Assembly: GCA_026545225.1 (NCBI GenBank)
Contig: CM048845.1
Coordinates: forward strand, 61,322,033-61,386,032
Length of the DNA: 64,000 bases
Direction of reading: 5' to 3'
Source: Cornus controversa
Lineage: Eukaryota > Streptophyta > Magnoliopsida > Cornales > Cornaceae
Shown: positions 37,501 through 51,200 of the stretch, in pieces
How the letters are laid out: each line of letters opens with the position of its first letter
Position numbering within the stretch: position 1 is the first letter of the stretch
The notes under the pieces: model-generated
The model's input: only the letters and a program-made list of their open reading frames with translations
Told to the model about the DNA's origin: nothing
Databases searched by the model: none
Position numbers and translations under genes: made by a program

Positions 37501-40500
37501 AGCCAGCGAGTGTCTCGCACTTGTCCACAACACACCTGCCCACAAGGTCACCACATTCTTAGACACAACACTTCTTCGACAGTCTTAGAATCATGTAGAA
37601 TATGCAGCAAATGGAGCAAACGTTTCAATTATTTCTTTTCATAAGATTAGTTTTGTTGGGAATTAATTCCCTTGATTCAACACAGCGGAAGTACATAAAA
37701 AACAAACACTCACACAAACAAGGCGAGCTTTATGCGGTTCAACAAATTGCTTAATCAATGGACGAAGAATGACCGTCTTTATTTCAATATAAATATTACA
37801 CACCCTCTTTCTCTCTCACACTTTTCTTCTCTACCTTCTCTTCTCATTATCACCTCTATTTATAAAGTCTTCAAACCCAATTCCTTATTGGACAAGAATT
37901 ACAATTATTTGAAGCCCAAGACTTGCCTAACAAAAAATTACAACTCTAAAATAGAAACCTAATTACAATAGGAATTTAAGACAATTCCTAACAATCTCCA
38001 CCTTGGCTCAAATTTGATCTTCACACGCTCCTCCATAGCTCCACCTTGACTGAAGAAATATCTCCACCTTGAACCTAACATTTTCTTCCTTCTTGTCGTT
38101 CTTTGCTGTTCCATCACACTAATCTATTGTGAACAAACTCCAAGTTCAAATAGTCGAACTTGGAATCTACTCTCACTTCACCGAATCGAACTTTCCTTGC
38201 TTTTGGAATGAAAGTTGGTGCTGTTGGAATTGCTAAGACTTTTTCCTTCCCTTGTCGCTCTTAACCATCCATCACTCTAGTAGATCTAGAAACATGCTTC
38301 CATTTTGTCTTTGCAACTGCTCCACGTAGTAGAGTACTCCCCAATAAAACATAGAGATTATTAACCTTTTTTCCCAAAAGCATGATACGTGGCCCTCTTC
38401 TAATCTTCATCAACCCGTTCTTCACTTCACACCAACAACCCTTTGAATTTAAAGCTTCTACAGAGATCACATTCCTTCTAACACTTGGAATATGACATAC
38501 ATTTATTAGGGTTCTTACTAAACCATTCGTTGTCTTGATTTTGATTGTTCCAATTCTCATAACATTATAAGAAACATTATGCCTCATAAATACCTTACCA
38601 CTTGCAGGTTTGTAGGTAGCAAACCACTCTTTATGAGGACACACATGACAGAATCAAGTATCCACTCCTTAACTTCTCCCTTATTATCTATGATTGATAA
38701 CACTTCATCAACATCACTTTCTTCATTCATGTCCTCATACACAATATCAGCAATAGATGTATTGCCCTTTCCTTTTGGACACGACCACTAAAGATGCCCC
38801 TTTTTCCCACAATTGTAGCACCTTCTTTCCGACAATGGCTTCTGCACAAAATTCCTTGAAGCTCCAAATCTCTTCCTCTCTTGTACAACAAGAGCTTGAG
38901 ACTGAATAAAGCACTCTTAACTTATTCCATCGTGATTGTATCTCTCCCATAAAACAAAGTATTAAATAAATGCTTATGAGTAGAGCGTACCGATGTCAAC
39001 AATATAATAACTTTATCCTCATCACTCAACATCAACATTAAATAAGTCACAAACAATCTTCTTAAACTCATCGAGATGTTCTTGCAAGCTTACACCTTCT
39101 TTCCTACGGAAGGAGTACAACTCTTGTTTCAAGACTAGTCGGTTGGTAAGATTTTTTCTTATATAATGATCTTCCATTTTCTTCCACATACCTGCTGCTG
39201 AAGCTTAGTCTATCACATTGTACACAACATCATTTGCCAACGCCAATTGAATCGCACTCATCGCCCTTGAATTGATCTTCTTCCACTTTGCACCATCCAT
39301 CTCTTTTGGTTTTGTCACGTAGTGTCTCTTTTATATCATGTTGAGTCAGTATATCTCGCATTCGAACTTGCCACAGACTGAAATTTTTTCTTCCATCAAA
39401 CCTTTCGACCGAGTACTTCACATCTGTAATTGTTGTCACCATAGTTCTGATACCACTTGTTGGGAATTAATCCCCTTGATTCAGCACAATTGAAGTAAAT
39501 AAAAAACAAAACACTAACAAATTGCTTAATTCACGGGTGAAGAACGACTGTCTTTATTTCAATATAAAGATTACAGACACTCTTTCTTTCTCTCTCAAAC
39601 TTTTCTTCTCTACCTTCTCTTCTCATCCTCACCTCTATTTAGAGTCTTCAAACCCAATTCATTGTTGGACAAGGATTACAATTATTTAAAGCCCAAGACT
39701 TGCCTAACAAAAAATTACCAAATAAATTACAACTCTAAAATAGAAACCTAATTACAATAGGATTTTGAGAGACAATTCCTAACAAGTTTCATATGTATGG
39801 TAAAAATGAAGTTAAAACATGCAATAACTACATTCTTTTTAATAAAGAATATGTTTATAAGAGAGAAGAAACATGAAAAGTAAGATGATTAGTTGTGAAA
39901 AATGGAAACTATTCTTAAATCAGCGAAAAATGGGTAAAGGGTTCTTGTGCTATTCTGGATGGATCCAAGTAAAGAAGTTTGTTCAAGATAATAAGATTGG
40001 ATTAGCAACTTGGAATATAGAAATTGACAAGTAAAAGGAAGGATGTGTGGCACTATGATTGGCATGAGAGAGAAAAATAAAATAGCTTGTATACTAGAAA
40101 CTAAGTGGGCGGAAGAGAAAATTATGCACTGTTGGTAAAAGAGATGTAATATTTGAAGGAAGGGAAGGTATACATGGTGGGAGAGAGTCCTACATGGGGA
40201 AATATATATATTTTTTTTGGTTTGATCGAGTAGGAAAGAAAGAATGAAGAAGAGGTGTGCTTCATAAATTTACCACCACATGATTACTTTTGTAATGAAT
40301 GCCAAAAATTGTGAAAAAAAAGGTCTCTCCCTCCTCACTTCCTCCCACCTCTACTAGGAAAAATAATGGTGGGCCTGTGAGAAAGGGCTTTCCTGTTCTC
40401 CTCCTTTTTGCGCTCACCGGTCTATATACTATGTTTTCAGAGAAACACACGAAGCATATTCTGGTATTAAGAGATCATACATTAAGCATCAAAAGCATTG

Positions 40501-42201
40501 TGAAGCATCCTACAAAATCTAATTGCAAAAATTGTGTTTCTTTCATTCATTATAATATTAGAAATGTGGAGAAATACATTAGAATAAAAAGGTTCAAAAA
40601 TTAGTTAGACAAAAACTAAATATATGGAATGTAAATCTAAAAAGAGGATACTGATAATATAATGATCATACTTCAAAACTGATGGATTATCCAAAATAAC
40701 AAAATTTGATATCTATGATTAATAATACAAAAGGATGGCAAGATAGATGGTGATATGATTAAAAAATTGGATCAACCCTCGATCCGATGCTTGAACAGAA
40801 ACCTACTCCTCCTCGCCTTTAGGATAGGCTCAGCGACAAAATGGAGATAGATTGGTGTGGTTTTGTGCGATAAAAGAATAACTAATAACTTAAAAGGAAA
40901 AATTTATGGAACAATTATCTGGTGAACTATTTTAGATAGAGCAGAGTGTTGAGCTTTAAAAAAGAAATAAGAACAATGAATTGATGTAGCTGAAATGAGG
41001 TTATTAAGTTGGATGGTAGGAGTGACTAAAAGAGATAAGTTTACTAATCAAAGTGTGAGGGAGAAATTACAAGTAATGCCGATTAGTGTTAAAATAAAAG
41101 AAAGTAGACACTGTAGACTAAAGCGCTATGAAAATATACGATGAAGAGTCGAAGACCTATAGATGCACAGTAAAAAGAGAGACTAATTTGCATAGAAGGT
41201 AAGAGATTGAGAGGGAGCCAAAATTAACATAAAAATGATTTAAAAAAGTTAAATATCAGAGGAAAGGTGACTTCTAATAGAAAAGAATGGAAAAAGAGAA
41301 TCCATGTGGCAGACCCATTCATATGGAATTAAGGCAAGGATGATGGTGATGATGATCATCATATTATATCATCTAGATGGGAGTGTTTTAGAGTGTTGAT
41401 CATATACAATCCTAGGGCTACAAGGAGTTCATCATTTCAACAAATTTATGAAATTAACAGAGTGATTCAATTATGGTGATGTCTTTGGAATTATAATCAG
41501 CTAGCTTTCCAGGTTCCAGTAGTTTTTTCTTTTGGTTGCAAGTTCGGGAGAAATATTTGCATTTTGAGTGCTATCTGAATTTTCAATTTTTATTTATTTG
41601 TTTTAAGCAGGCTGGAACTCAATTATTGAATGACTTCCGAGCATCTTATCGCCTCCTTTTAGCGGATCCTGAAGTTTTTGCTACACTCTGGGATTGGTCC
41701 TGTTTTTTGGACTTTGTACAGCAGTCAGCAGATCTTGACCCTGGTGGTAATGTTGAGAATTTTAAGAATTTGACGGATATAAGATGGTGTGGGATACAGA
41801 TACTGTCAATAATTCTGAAATTAAGTAATAGAGCAACTACAAACATTGGTCTTGGGGCAGAAGAAGCTTTTGCGTGTCTATTGCGGTTGGCTTCATTTCC
41901 ATTCTTCTTAGATGTAGCAAGGCTCTAAACATAAATGATTGGCAAATTCATTCTTTTTCTTTAACTTTTCTTTTGCTTTTGCCAAGTACAGCTGGCAGGA
42001 ATTCTGTCAGGATGTTTCGTTGGAGAAGGCTGGTTGGTATCTTGAATCATTTGAAGAAAAGAAGTTGGTTTCTATCAATAAGAACATATATTTTGATGAA
42101 GGGTGTCATCTGCAATCTTTTGATCTTTGTTCTTCATCTGTTTCCTCTTCAAAGTTCAATGAGATCGAGTCATCAAACTGGAGCAGAGGGTTGGGCACAC
42201 G
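34515..42201 (+). CDS. MDN1: MDN1 exons 1-5: N-terminal domain
   Basis: Exons: 34515-34619, 34707-35050, 36470-36554, 41611-41885, 41992-42201. They encode residues 1 to about 340, the helical N-terminal domain ahead of AAA1, with words such as GCFRPLARKILDRTV, DWSCFLDFVQQSADLDPGG and RWQEFCQDVSLEKAGWYLES. Phases are 0, 2, 0, 2 and 2 at successive exon ends, each completed by the next acceptor. Intron 3 (36555-41610) is 5,056 bp and holds a TRIM, a copia fossil and a LINE remnant. Confidence 0.93.
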
Positions 42202-45200
42202 GTAGGGGTTATTAGAATAAATTTTCAACATTTATGTGTTGTAATATTTTTGAAACTCGAACATTGGTGGTCTTTTTACTAAGCATGCTGTAGAAGTGTG
42301 GGTGACAGGGCCTACCTTATATGGAAGGGGATGTATGGGTTAACCCACCCAATGACCTTCGAACTTCCTCCTCCGCTTCCCTCTTAAAAGATAAAAAATG
42401 AAAAATGGATTTGACCTTGTTTTGACTGTTTTCCATTTTGTTATCATGAATTACCCTTTTCATATCTTCAGGGATATGACATCTAATGGAAAGCCTTTCG
42501 TATTGACATCTGCTGTGAAGAAAAGTTTTGAGATGGTTCTGTTGGCAGTGAGTCAGAAGTGGCCTGTTCTTCTGTATGGTCCTGCCGGTGCTGGGAAAAC
42601 TGCACTAATTAACAAGTTGGCCTGGGATAGCGGGAACAGAGGTAATTCTTGTTTCGTTCAAAATTTTGTGTCTTCACAGTGTTATTCTCCCTATAAAATG
42701 TTCAGGGACTTTCTATTCCATGCTTCCATGATACCTTAAATCTTATGATTACCTATTTAAACTCGAAAAGTGCATGGCAAAACTGTCACATTTTGTGGTG
42801 TTGTCTCTCAATCTTATATGTGTCATTTGGTTGTCATATTCGGCTGTATGGATAATACACGAAAATGTATATCCGGAAAATAATTTCAGAAAACCTCATG
42901 CTTATGGATTAAGTGTTCGGATTACTGATACTACTTATACTTCTTTGGGAACAGATTCTGCTTCTAGTGAAATGCTTTGTTTTGAATTTCCCTTTTAGTT
43001 GGAAGTCATTTTATTGAAAATCGGCTGTATATACCTGACTTAATCTTGCTAGACATATGCACATGCTATGCACGTGTGGGATAGTCACTAAAGAAAAATA
43101 TCAGGGTGACACATGGTTGTGGGAGAAAATAAATAAGAATTGGATTACTTCTGAATCTTTTATGAGGAGAAACCAAGGGAAATTGATGTTAAATTCAAAG
43201 TATGGGAGAAAGCTAAAAGGAGTCTGGATTAGTTGTGAGTTTTTACAAGGACAGACCAAGAGAAATTGAACAGTGAATGTCTTACCTGAATAGTGTGGAT
43301 ATTATGCATCCTATCAAAAAGTGAAAACTGTCGTTATTGGCATAGTAATGTATGCCACATCCAGGATCCAAAAGCATAGGTCTACTGTCTTCCCTTTTTC
43401 TCTTTCCTTTAGAATAAGTGAAGATAACGTATATTTGGCAAGGTAGTAATCCAAAAGATTGGACACAGGATTTTTTTTGATTCTTCTTCTTTTGATTCTT
43501 TTGGGAAGGTTAATTATTTTGGATCCATTGAGACTGTTTATGTTTCCACTTTTCAAATTATTTCCATTTGTTTTCTGTTTTTTCCCTTCCAATATGTGTG
43601 TATATATATATATATATATATTTACCATGTCAATTTTGCAAAGCAAAGACAATGAGGATTAAGAGTGGACGTGGTAGTTGGAATTATTTAAACATGAATT
43701 TGAGATCTTATGCTCTTGGGGATGATTATGAAATACTGGACTTATAGGCTATTTTTCCATCCATTGACCTCAAATAGTCTAGATAAGCTACAATATGATT
43801 ATTCCTTGATCTTTTGGTTACATATGTTTGTTTATGTACATGTATGCATGCATGTTATTGCCCATATTTCCATTTGATGGGCTTAAGTTATGATTTTTCT
43901 TGTTTAAATAATTCCATGCTCCTTTAAAGAATTGTTGTTGAAGTTCTTTTAATGTTTCTTGACTTTTTTCTCAGTTCTATCTGTTCACATGGATGATCAA
44001 ATTGATGGCAAAACCTTGATCGGGAGTTATGTGTGTACGGAGCAACCCGGTGAATTTAGATGGCAGCCTGGATTTCTGACTCAGGTTTGTTTTTCATTCA
44101 GAGAGAATATTTTTTATTATGCTTTAACTGTCATGGTATATCTAAATTTACAATTAACAGGCTGTTCTTAATGGATATTGGGTTGTCTTTGAGGATATTG
44201 ACAAAGCACCGTCTGATGTACAATCCATCATATTGCCATTGCTGGAAGGTGCAGGTTCATTCTTAACTGGTCATGTGGAGGTATTTACCCTTTTACTTGC
44301 TTCCTGTATAAGAGAAGATTATATAGTTCTATTCTACATATTCTGGAGAACATTTCCCCATATGTATCATGTTTTTATTGCTTTTCTGGGTAGTTCTAAT
44401 AGGCTCATCCCATGTGTGTTTCTGTGGGCCTGTTGTCCTCATTTTTAGATTTTGTGAGTACATTTCCCCGGGAAAGCGAGCTAAAGTAAGTTTCTTTTCT
44501 CATCAAGAGGAAAGGGAAAAAAAAGAAAGCTAGAAAACTGTTACTATATTATTATCTTTCTTGGTGGGCTTCACGTTTTCTCTTAATTAAAGAAGTTGTT
44601 TGTTTGTGATTTCTGCATTATATCAGATGCTTTTATATTTTTCCTATTGTAGTTTTGAGACATTTTCTATTTGAATAAGCTCAAGCTTTTACGGGGGCTT
44701 GCACCATGAAAAAGAACTCCAAGGAAGGAAAAAAGTAGAAATAAAAAAAAGCGTGATATCTTTTATTTGAATAAGCTGAAGCTTAATGGCTTACCTTTTT
44801 TTTTTATTTTTTTTGCACAGTTTGTTATTTATTGACCCTCTGCTTGAGGAAAAGAGGCTATAATTCTTGAACATGAATTTTTTTCCACATTTTATCTTTA
44901 TTTTTATTGTAAGTCTTATCCTTCCTTTTCTTTGCGGATTGTTCTTAAGAACTAAAGTAATCTTTGAAAAGTCGTGTCTCTCTTCATATGTCTTTCACTG
45001 TGATTATCTTAAAAATGCTATTGTCACTGTTCAATTTATGGAAAAGTTATATTTCGGTAGCTTGGTATCTATTTAGATTCATATTGATGACTTTGTTTAC
45101 TTTTGCAACCATTCACTATTTCTTTTTCATCTTTTATTGGTTAGTTTGGAATAAGTGAACTATGTTCCACCTTTGCAGGGGATGAAGGTTGCAGAAGGGT

Positions 45201-48200
45201 TTCGACTGTTTTCCACAATATCGAGTTTAAAGCTTGATGTATCTTGTACTAGAGAAGGTCTATGATGCAATCTGAGTTCCTTTCCCCCCCACCCCAAAGT
45301 TGTTGCATTTTTGTGATTCTTGGTTTTGGTTAGATGGATTAGCTGTTTTTATTATTATTATTAATAAAGAATGATATGTATGAACGTGTAGAAAACAACA
45401 AAACTAGTTGTTATTTTACAAGTAATGTTATTTTACAAGTAATATTTTCATTAATAAATGATATATATGAACGTGTAAAAAATATCAAACTTTTGAGGAT
45501 GCATGTTAGTGTAATAGTTGATCCCCGTGCTTCAGTTGAGCACTATTGATACTCACTTCACTATGCAGGAATTCTAATTTTATATTCACTCTGAAAGTAG
45601 ATCATCTATACTTATAAACTAAGCTTTCTACATCTTATAAATGTTCACTGTTGGAAAATTTGCGATCCACTTGAAAGTATTATTCGTTCTAATTAGAGAA
45701 TGTTGATTTTTCTTCTTTATTTCTTACTTTTCCTTTCTTATGCTCCAAATAATAGGTGGAAATTCAATTAGCACTCTTTGGAGAAAAGTAATGGTTGGAC
45801 CCTCAACTGATAAGGACTTGCTAAGCATAGTAAAAGCATGGTATCCAGATTTGGAGCCTATTGCAGGGAAACTCTTAGGTGTGCCTACATTTATATGGTT
45901 TATCCAAAAAGAAAAAGAAAAAAATGTAACAATTCATTTTAGGCTGTAGACGTCTTACCTGACAGAGATTGGTGTTTTTGGCAGAAACCTTTGAAAGGGT
46001 TAACCAACTTGCTGGATTTCAGTTTGGAAGTTCTGCTTTTTTTAACTCACTCAGCAGATTCTCATTAAGGTAATTGATATTATTCCAAAATACCCACCTA
46101 CTCTAAAAGCTTAAGCTGTTAGAGAGGGTGTAACTTAAATATATAAATCCTTCAACACGCCCCCTCACGTGTGGCCTTCTTTTTGGTCCAACACGTGTTT
46201 TCAATTTTAATTATTGGGGTGACGACGAGGTGTGAACACAATACCTTGCCTACTCTGATACCATGTTAACCACCATCTATTCTAAAAGCTTAAGCTGTTA
46301 GAGAGGGTGTAACTTAAATATATAAAATCTTCAACAGTTATTAATTGTATATATTCATTTGCATTGGCAGGGATCTTCTAAAATGGTGCAAGAGAATTGC
46401 AGGTTTGGGTTTTAGCTTTGGTAGGGATGGCCTGTCAACTTACATGTGTAATAGCATTTATCAAGAGGTTTGATATGATTGGTTCCACTTTTTCTGTTTG
46501 GGTGTCTTCTGATGAATATTTTTAAATTTATTAACTACTTATCAATATCGGTGTTGTATGTTTCAGGCTGTTGATATCTTTGCAGCTTTCTCATGTTCTG
46601 TTGAAAATCGGTTAACTATTATGAAAGACATTGCAAAGCTGTGGGCAGTGCCAATTTCAGCAGCAGAGACATTATATCCTGTTAATAAACCCGTTATCCA
46701 GGTTTCCACTGTTTTTATATGTGATCTCTTATCTGTTCGACAGTATAGCATCAACACTTTTTCATATTTACAACTTACCTGCAGGATTTGCATGTTGATT
46801 TGCGTATTGGACGGATTACTCTCCAACGTACTCAAAAGGCAATGGGTTCATGCATTTGATGATGTTTTGATTGAGCGTAGTTAGCTTTTAGCTTCTTTGC
46901 TGATGTTCCATTGTGTGTTTTCTGCAGTTTCATGACAAAAAACGACCTTTTATTGAAATTCGTAGCTCATTACATCTTCTTGAGAGAATAGCCTGCTCCA
47001 TTAAGTACAATGAGTCTGTTCTCTTGGTTGGTGAAACTGGTACAGGGAAGACAACTCTTGTTCAGAATCTAGCTATGAGGCTTGGTCGGAAACTTACAGT
47101 TTTGGTATGCTCACAGCAGAACTGTGTGTGCACTTCCGAAATCTTTATGTACATGTACCATCTAATACACAATAATAATGATTTATTACCAATTTCTTTC
47201 ATTGTTTCAGAACTTAAGCCAACAAAGTGATGCTGCTGATTTTTTAGGAGGATTTAAACCTATGAATGCACAATTTGTATGCATACCTCTTTATAAGGAG
47301 TTTGAGAATCTTTTCACTAATACATTCTCTTCAAAGGTATTCTTCGTTTGTTTTTTTCTTTTTATTCTTTTCTTTCTTTCTTTCTTTCTTTTTTTTGTTC
47401 CCATTTCAAAGTTTAGATGACCCACTAATAGTATAATATATTGATACTCAGGATAATGAGAAAGTTCTTGCTCATTTAAAGGAACTTGTGATTGATAAGA
47501 ATTGGAAAAAATTAGTAAGTGGATTTCGGAACTATGCTAAAAAGGTAGCTGAAATCGGGAGATCGGGGTTAGTTGAAACTGGAAGATCTGGGTCTGGTAG
47601 AAAACGGAACAGACCCTTGGATGAAGAATTACTGAGAGCGTGGAAAAATTTCTATTTGAAACTCAAAACTGCTCGTGCTCAAATTAGTGCCTCATCTGGA
47701 ATGATATTTTCATTTATAGAAGGAGCTTTTGTAACTGCACTTAGAAATGGTGACTGGATTTTGCTTGATGAGTTGAATTTGGCTCCTCCAGAAACCTTAC
47801 AGAGAATTATTGGTGTCCTTGAAGAAGAGAATGGGTCACTTTGTTTGGTTGAAAGGGGCGATGTTGATTATATTCGTAGACATCCCAATTTTCGAATATT
47901 TGCCTGTATGAATCCTGCCACTGATGCTGGAAAGAGAGACTTGCCCTATTCGTTACGGAGTAGGTTTTCAGAATACTTTGTTGATGATGTGTTAGAGGAT
48001 GAAGATTTGGTTGTGTTTATTAATCATTCTTTGGATGGCAGCCACTTGAATAGAGAATTAGTAGATAAAGTAGTGCGTTTCTATAAAGCAGCCAAGAAGG
48101 AATCTGAAGAGAGGTTGCAGGATGGGGCCAATCAGAAGCCCCAATACAGTCTGAGGTCTCTTTATCGTGCACTTGAATATACAAATATGGCAAGAGGAAA

Positions 48201-51200
48201 GTTTGGATTCCAGAAAGCACTTTATGATGGATTTTGTATGTTTTTTCTTACTTTATTGGATGAAACTAGTGCTAAGTTAATGAAGCAAATGATTTTGTCA
48301 AATCTGTTGGGAGGAAATTTACCTCCACATGTCCCTTTTAGTGATTATTTGAAAATTGATGGAAACTCCAGTTCTGGTGGTTTCTTGGAGAACTATGTTC
48401 TAACCAAGAGTGTTAAGGAACATCTGAGGAGCCTGGCCCGTGCTATATTTGGTAGAAGATATCCTGTTCTTTTGCAGGGGCCCACATCTAGTGGGAAGAC
48501 TAGTCTTGTCCAGTATCTTGCTGCAATAACTGGTCATGAATTTGTACGGATCAATAACCATGAACACACCGATTTGCAGGAATATCTAGGTTCTTATGTC
48601 ACTGATGCTAGCGGAAAGCTTGTATTCCAGGAAGGCGTACTGGTTAAGGCTGTTCGAAATGGATATTGGATAGTTCTGGATGAGCTTAACCTAGCCCCAT
48701 CTGATGTTCTGGAAGCATTGAACAGGTTGCTAGATGACAACAGGGAACTTTTTGTACCTGAACTGAATGAACTTGTTCGTGCACATAGAGATTTTATGCT
48801 GTTTGCGACTCAAAATCCACCCACTTTCTATGGTGGTCGTAAAATGCTTTCCCGAGCATTTCGCAACCGTTTCGTGGAGATCCATGTTGATGAGATACCA
48901 GAAACAGAGTTGAGCACGATATTGGAGAAGAGGTGCCATATCCCTGAAAGCCATGCTATGAAAATGGTTGAAGTTATGAAGGAGCTGCAATTGCGCAGAC
49001 AGACTACTAAAGTTTTTGCAGGAAAACATGGTTTTATTACCCCACGTGACTTGTTCCGATGGGCTGGTCGTTTCAGGACATTTGGAAATTCATATGATGA
49101 TTTAGCTAGAGAGGGTTATTTTTTGTTGGCTGAAAGGCTACGAGATGAGACTGAGAGAATTGTTGTTCAAGAAGTTTTGGAGAGGCAGCTCCGGACTAAA
49201 CTAGCCAAGGATGGCCTCTACAAGCAGGTTTTATCTCATCTACCTTCCTCTCTTTTTATATATAAATAATCATTCTGCTACCTATATACATCTATATCGT
49301 CAGCTGTGTCAATATCTATATTATACGCCGTCATCATGAGCTAAGTTTGTTGCTTCCAGGACAATTGACCACCTGACAGGATAATGCCAACAGAATTTTT
49401 CTGAAGCAACCGAAATCTGATCTGGCAATAGGATTTCTCTCATAAATTTGGTTATATCTCTGTTGAAGCATGTATATATATATATATTCATTTTTTCCCA
49501 AAGGCCATTATAAATTACTCTCTCTCTCTCCTCTCTTTGCAAGTCTTGAACTCATTTTGCATTTTATAACTTCATTTGCATGAATGCACTTTTGTACTGC
49601 AAATATGGTAAAGGAACTTGATTTTACACTCTCTTCTTCTGTACTTAATTACTTCACTAATTTACAGTTTGGTCCTAGGAGGCATGGGTTAGGTATCTAT
49701 TCATGTATCATGCTAGTTGAAGTCTTTCGCGTTTCATCTTTGCCATTCTGTTAAAGTCTTAATTGAGCCATAGTTTGTTGTCAGATTTGCCTGCTGATGT
49801 TACAATTAGAGTTAGAACTTGTATAGTTTGGGACTGGATCATGTGAGCAGAATTATCTGCTTATTTTACAACAGAGGAGAATGTTTCTATATTATTTATC
49901 CCCTTAGCAATGGAGTCTACCATATAATGCTATGATGAAATTAGGGGATATCGTCTTTGTTTGTGGCTGTGAACTCTAAATTACAGATGACTCAGTGATT
50001 GGTTATTGTTTTATTGAATGAAATCCAAGGAAATTGCTTAAGCAATTTGAATATTTGCTGACTTTTCAGAGATGTATTGTATTCCTTTGGAATTCCTTAC
50101 CTAAGTCTTACCTTATTTAAAGAACTTCAACATTTGGTGTGACTGACTACACTTGTCCTTGTTCTTTGATTCAGGAACCAGAGGAAGGTGACAAGGTTTT
50201 AAACTTGTGCAAATATTCTGAAGTTTTTCAGAATCTTGGGAAGTATGCATCTGTCTGTAGAATTATGTTTAGTACAGATTGCTGCTCTTACACCTTCTAA
50301 TTTCCATTTATCTATTTTCCTGGATATGGCAGAATCATCTGGACTAAAAGTATGTGGAGGTTGTACTTTCTTGTTGAGCGTTGTTACAAGTTGCGAGAAC
50401 CTGTCCTCCTTGTTGGTGAAACTGGTGGTGGGAAGACTACTGTTTGCCAGTTATTAAGTATTGTTTTGGGGTCTAAATTACATATTCTGAACTGTCATCA
50501 GTATACAGAAACGTCTGATTTCCTTGGGGTTGGTTATCTTTTATTTATGTTTTTTCTTTTTACTCGTTTTGCTTTAGTGCATTTTATTGAGCATTGGCTT
50601 TTGTAACATTTTAAAGAAATCCTACAATAATTTCCATTTTATGTGTAATATCTCTTGATGAATCAATAAACAGGGGTTTCATCCTGTACGAGAGAGGTCA
50701 GAAATATCTTCGGAGTTCAAATATCTATGCGAACAATTGATGCTGTCCAAGCCTTTTATTCAATTTCCTGATGATATCGTATGTTCATTTCTTTTTATAA
50801 TATAGAACTTCGTTATTGGAGGTTTTCTGCACTACATGTGTTATATATATTGTTTTCTCAATACATTTGTTTGGCTGCAGACGATTTCTTCAGATATTGG
50901 TCAAGCTTCTCTTACTCTTGATAAGTTGGCTGTAATTATAAATAGATACCGACAAGATCCGGTCTCCCATCCTGATGTCTCTCAGCAAGATCTTAATTTA
51001 TTTGAGCAAATGAAGCTGGATCTAGCTCAGCTTCACCAGAAGTGGCAGACCATTTTTATGTGGCAAGATGGACCTCTTGTGCAAGCAATGAAGAATGGAG
51101 ATCTGTTTCTTGTGGATGAAATATCTTTGGCTGATGATAGCGTACTTGAAAGGTTGAACAGTGTCTTGGAGCCCGAGAGGAAATTGGTGGGTAGTTAACT

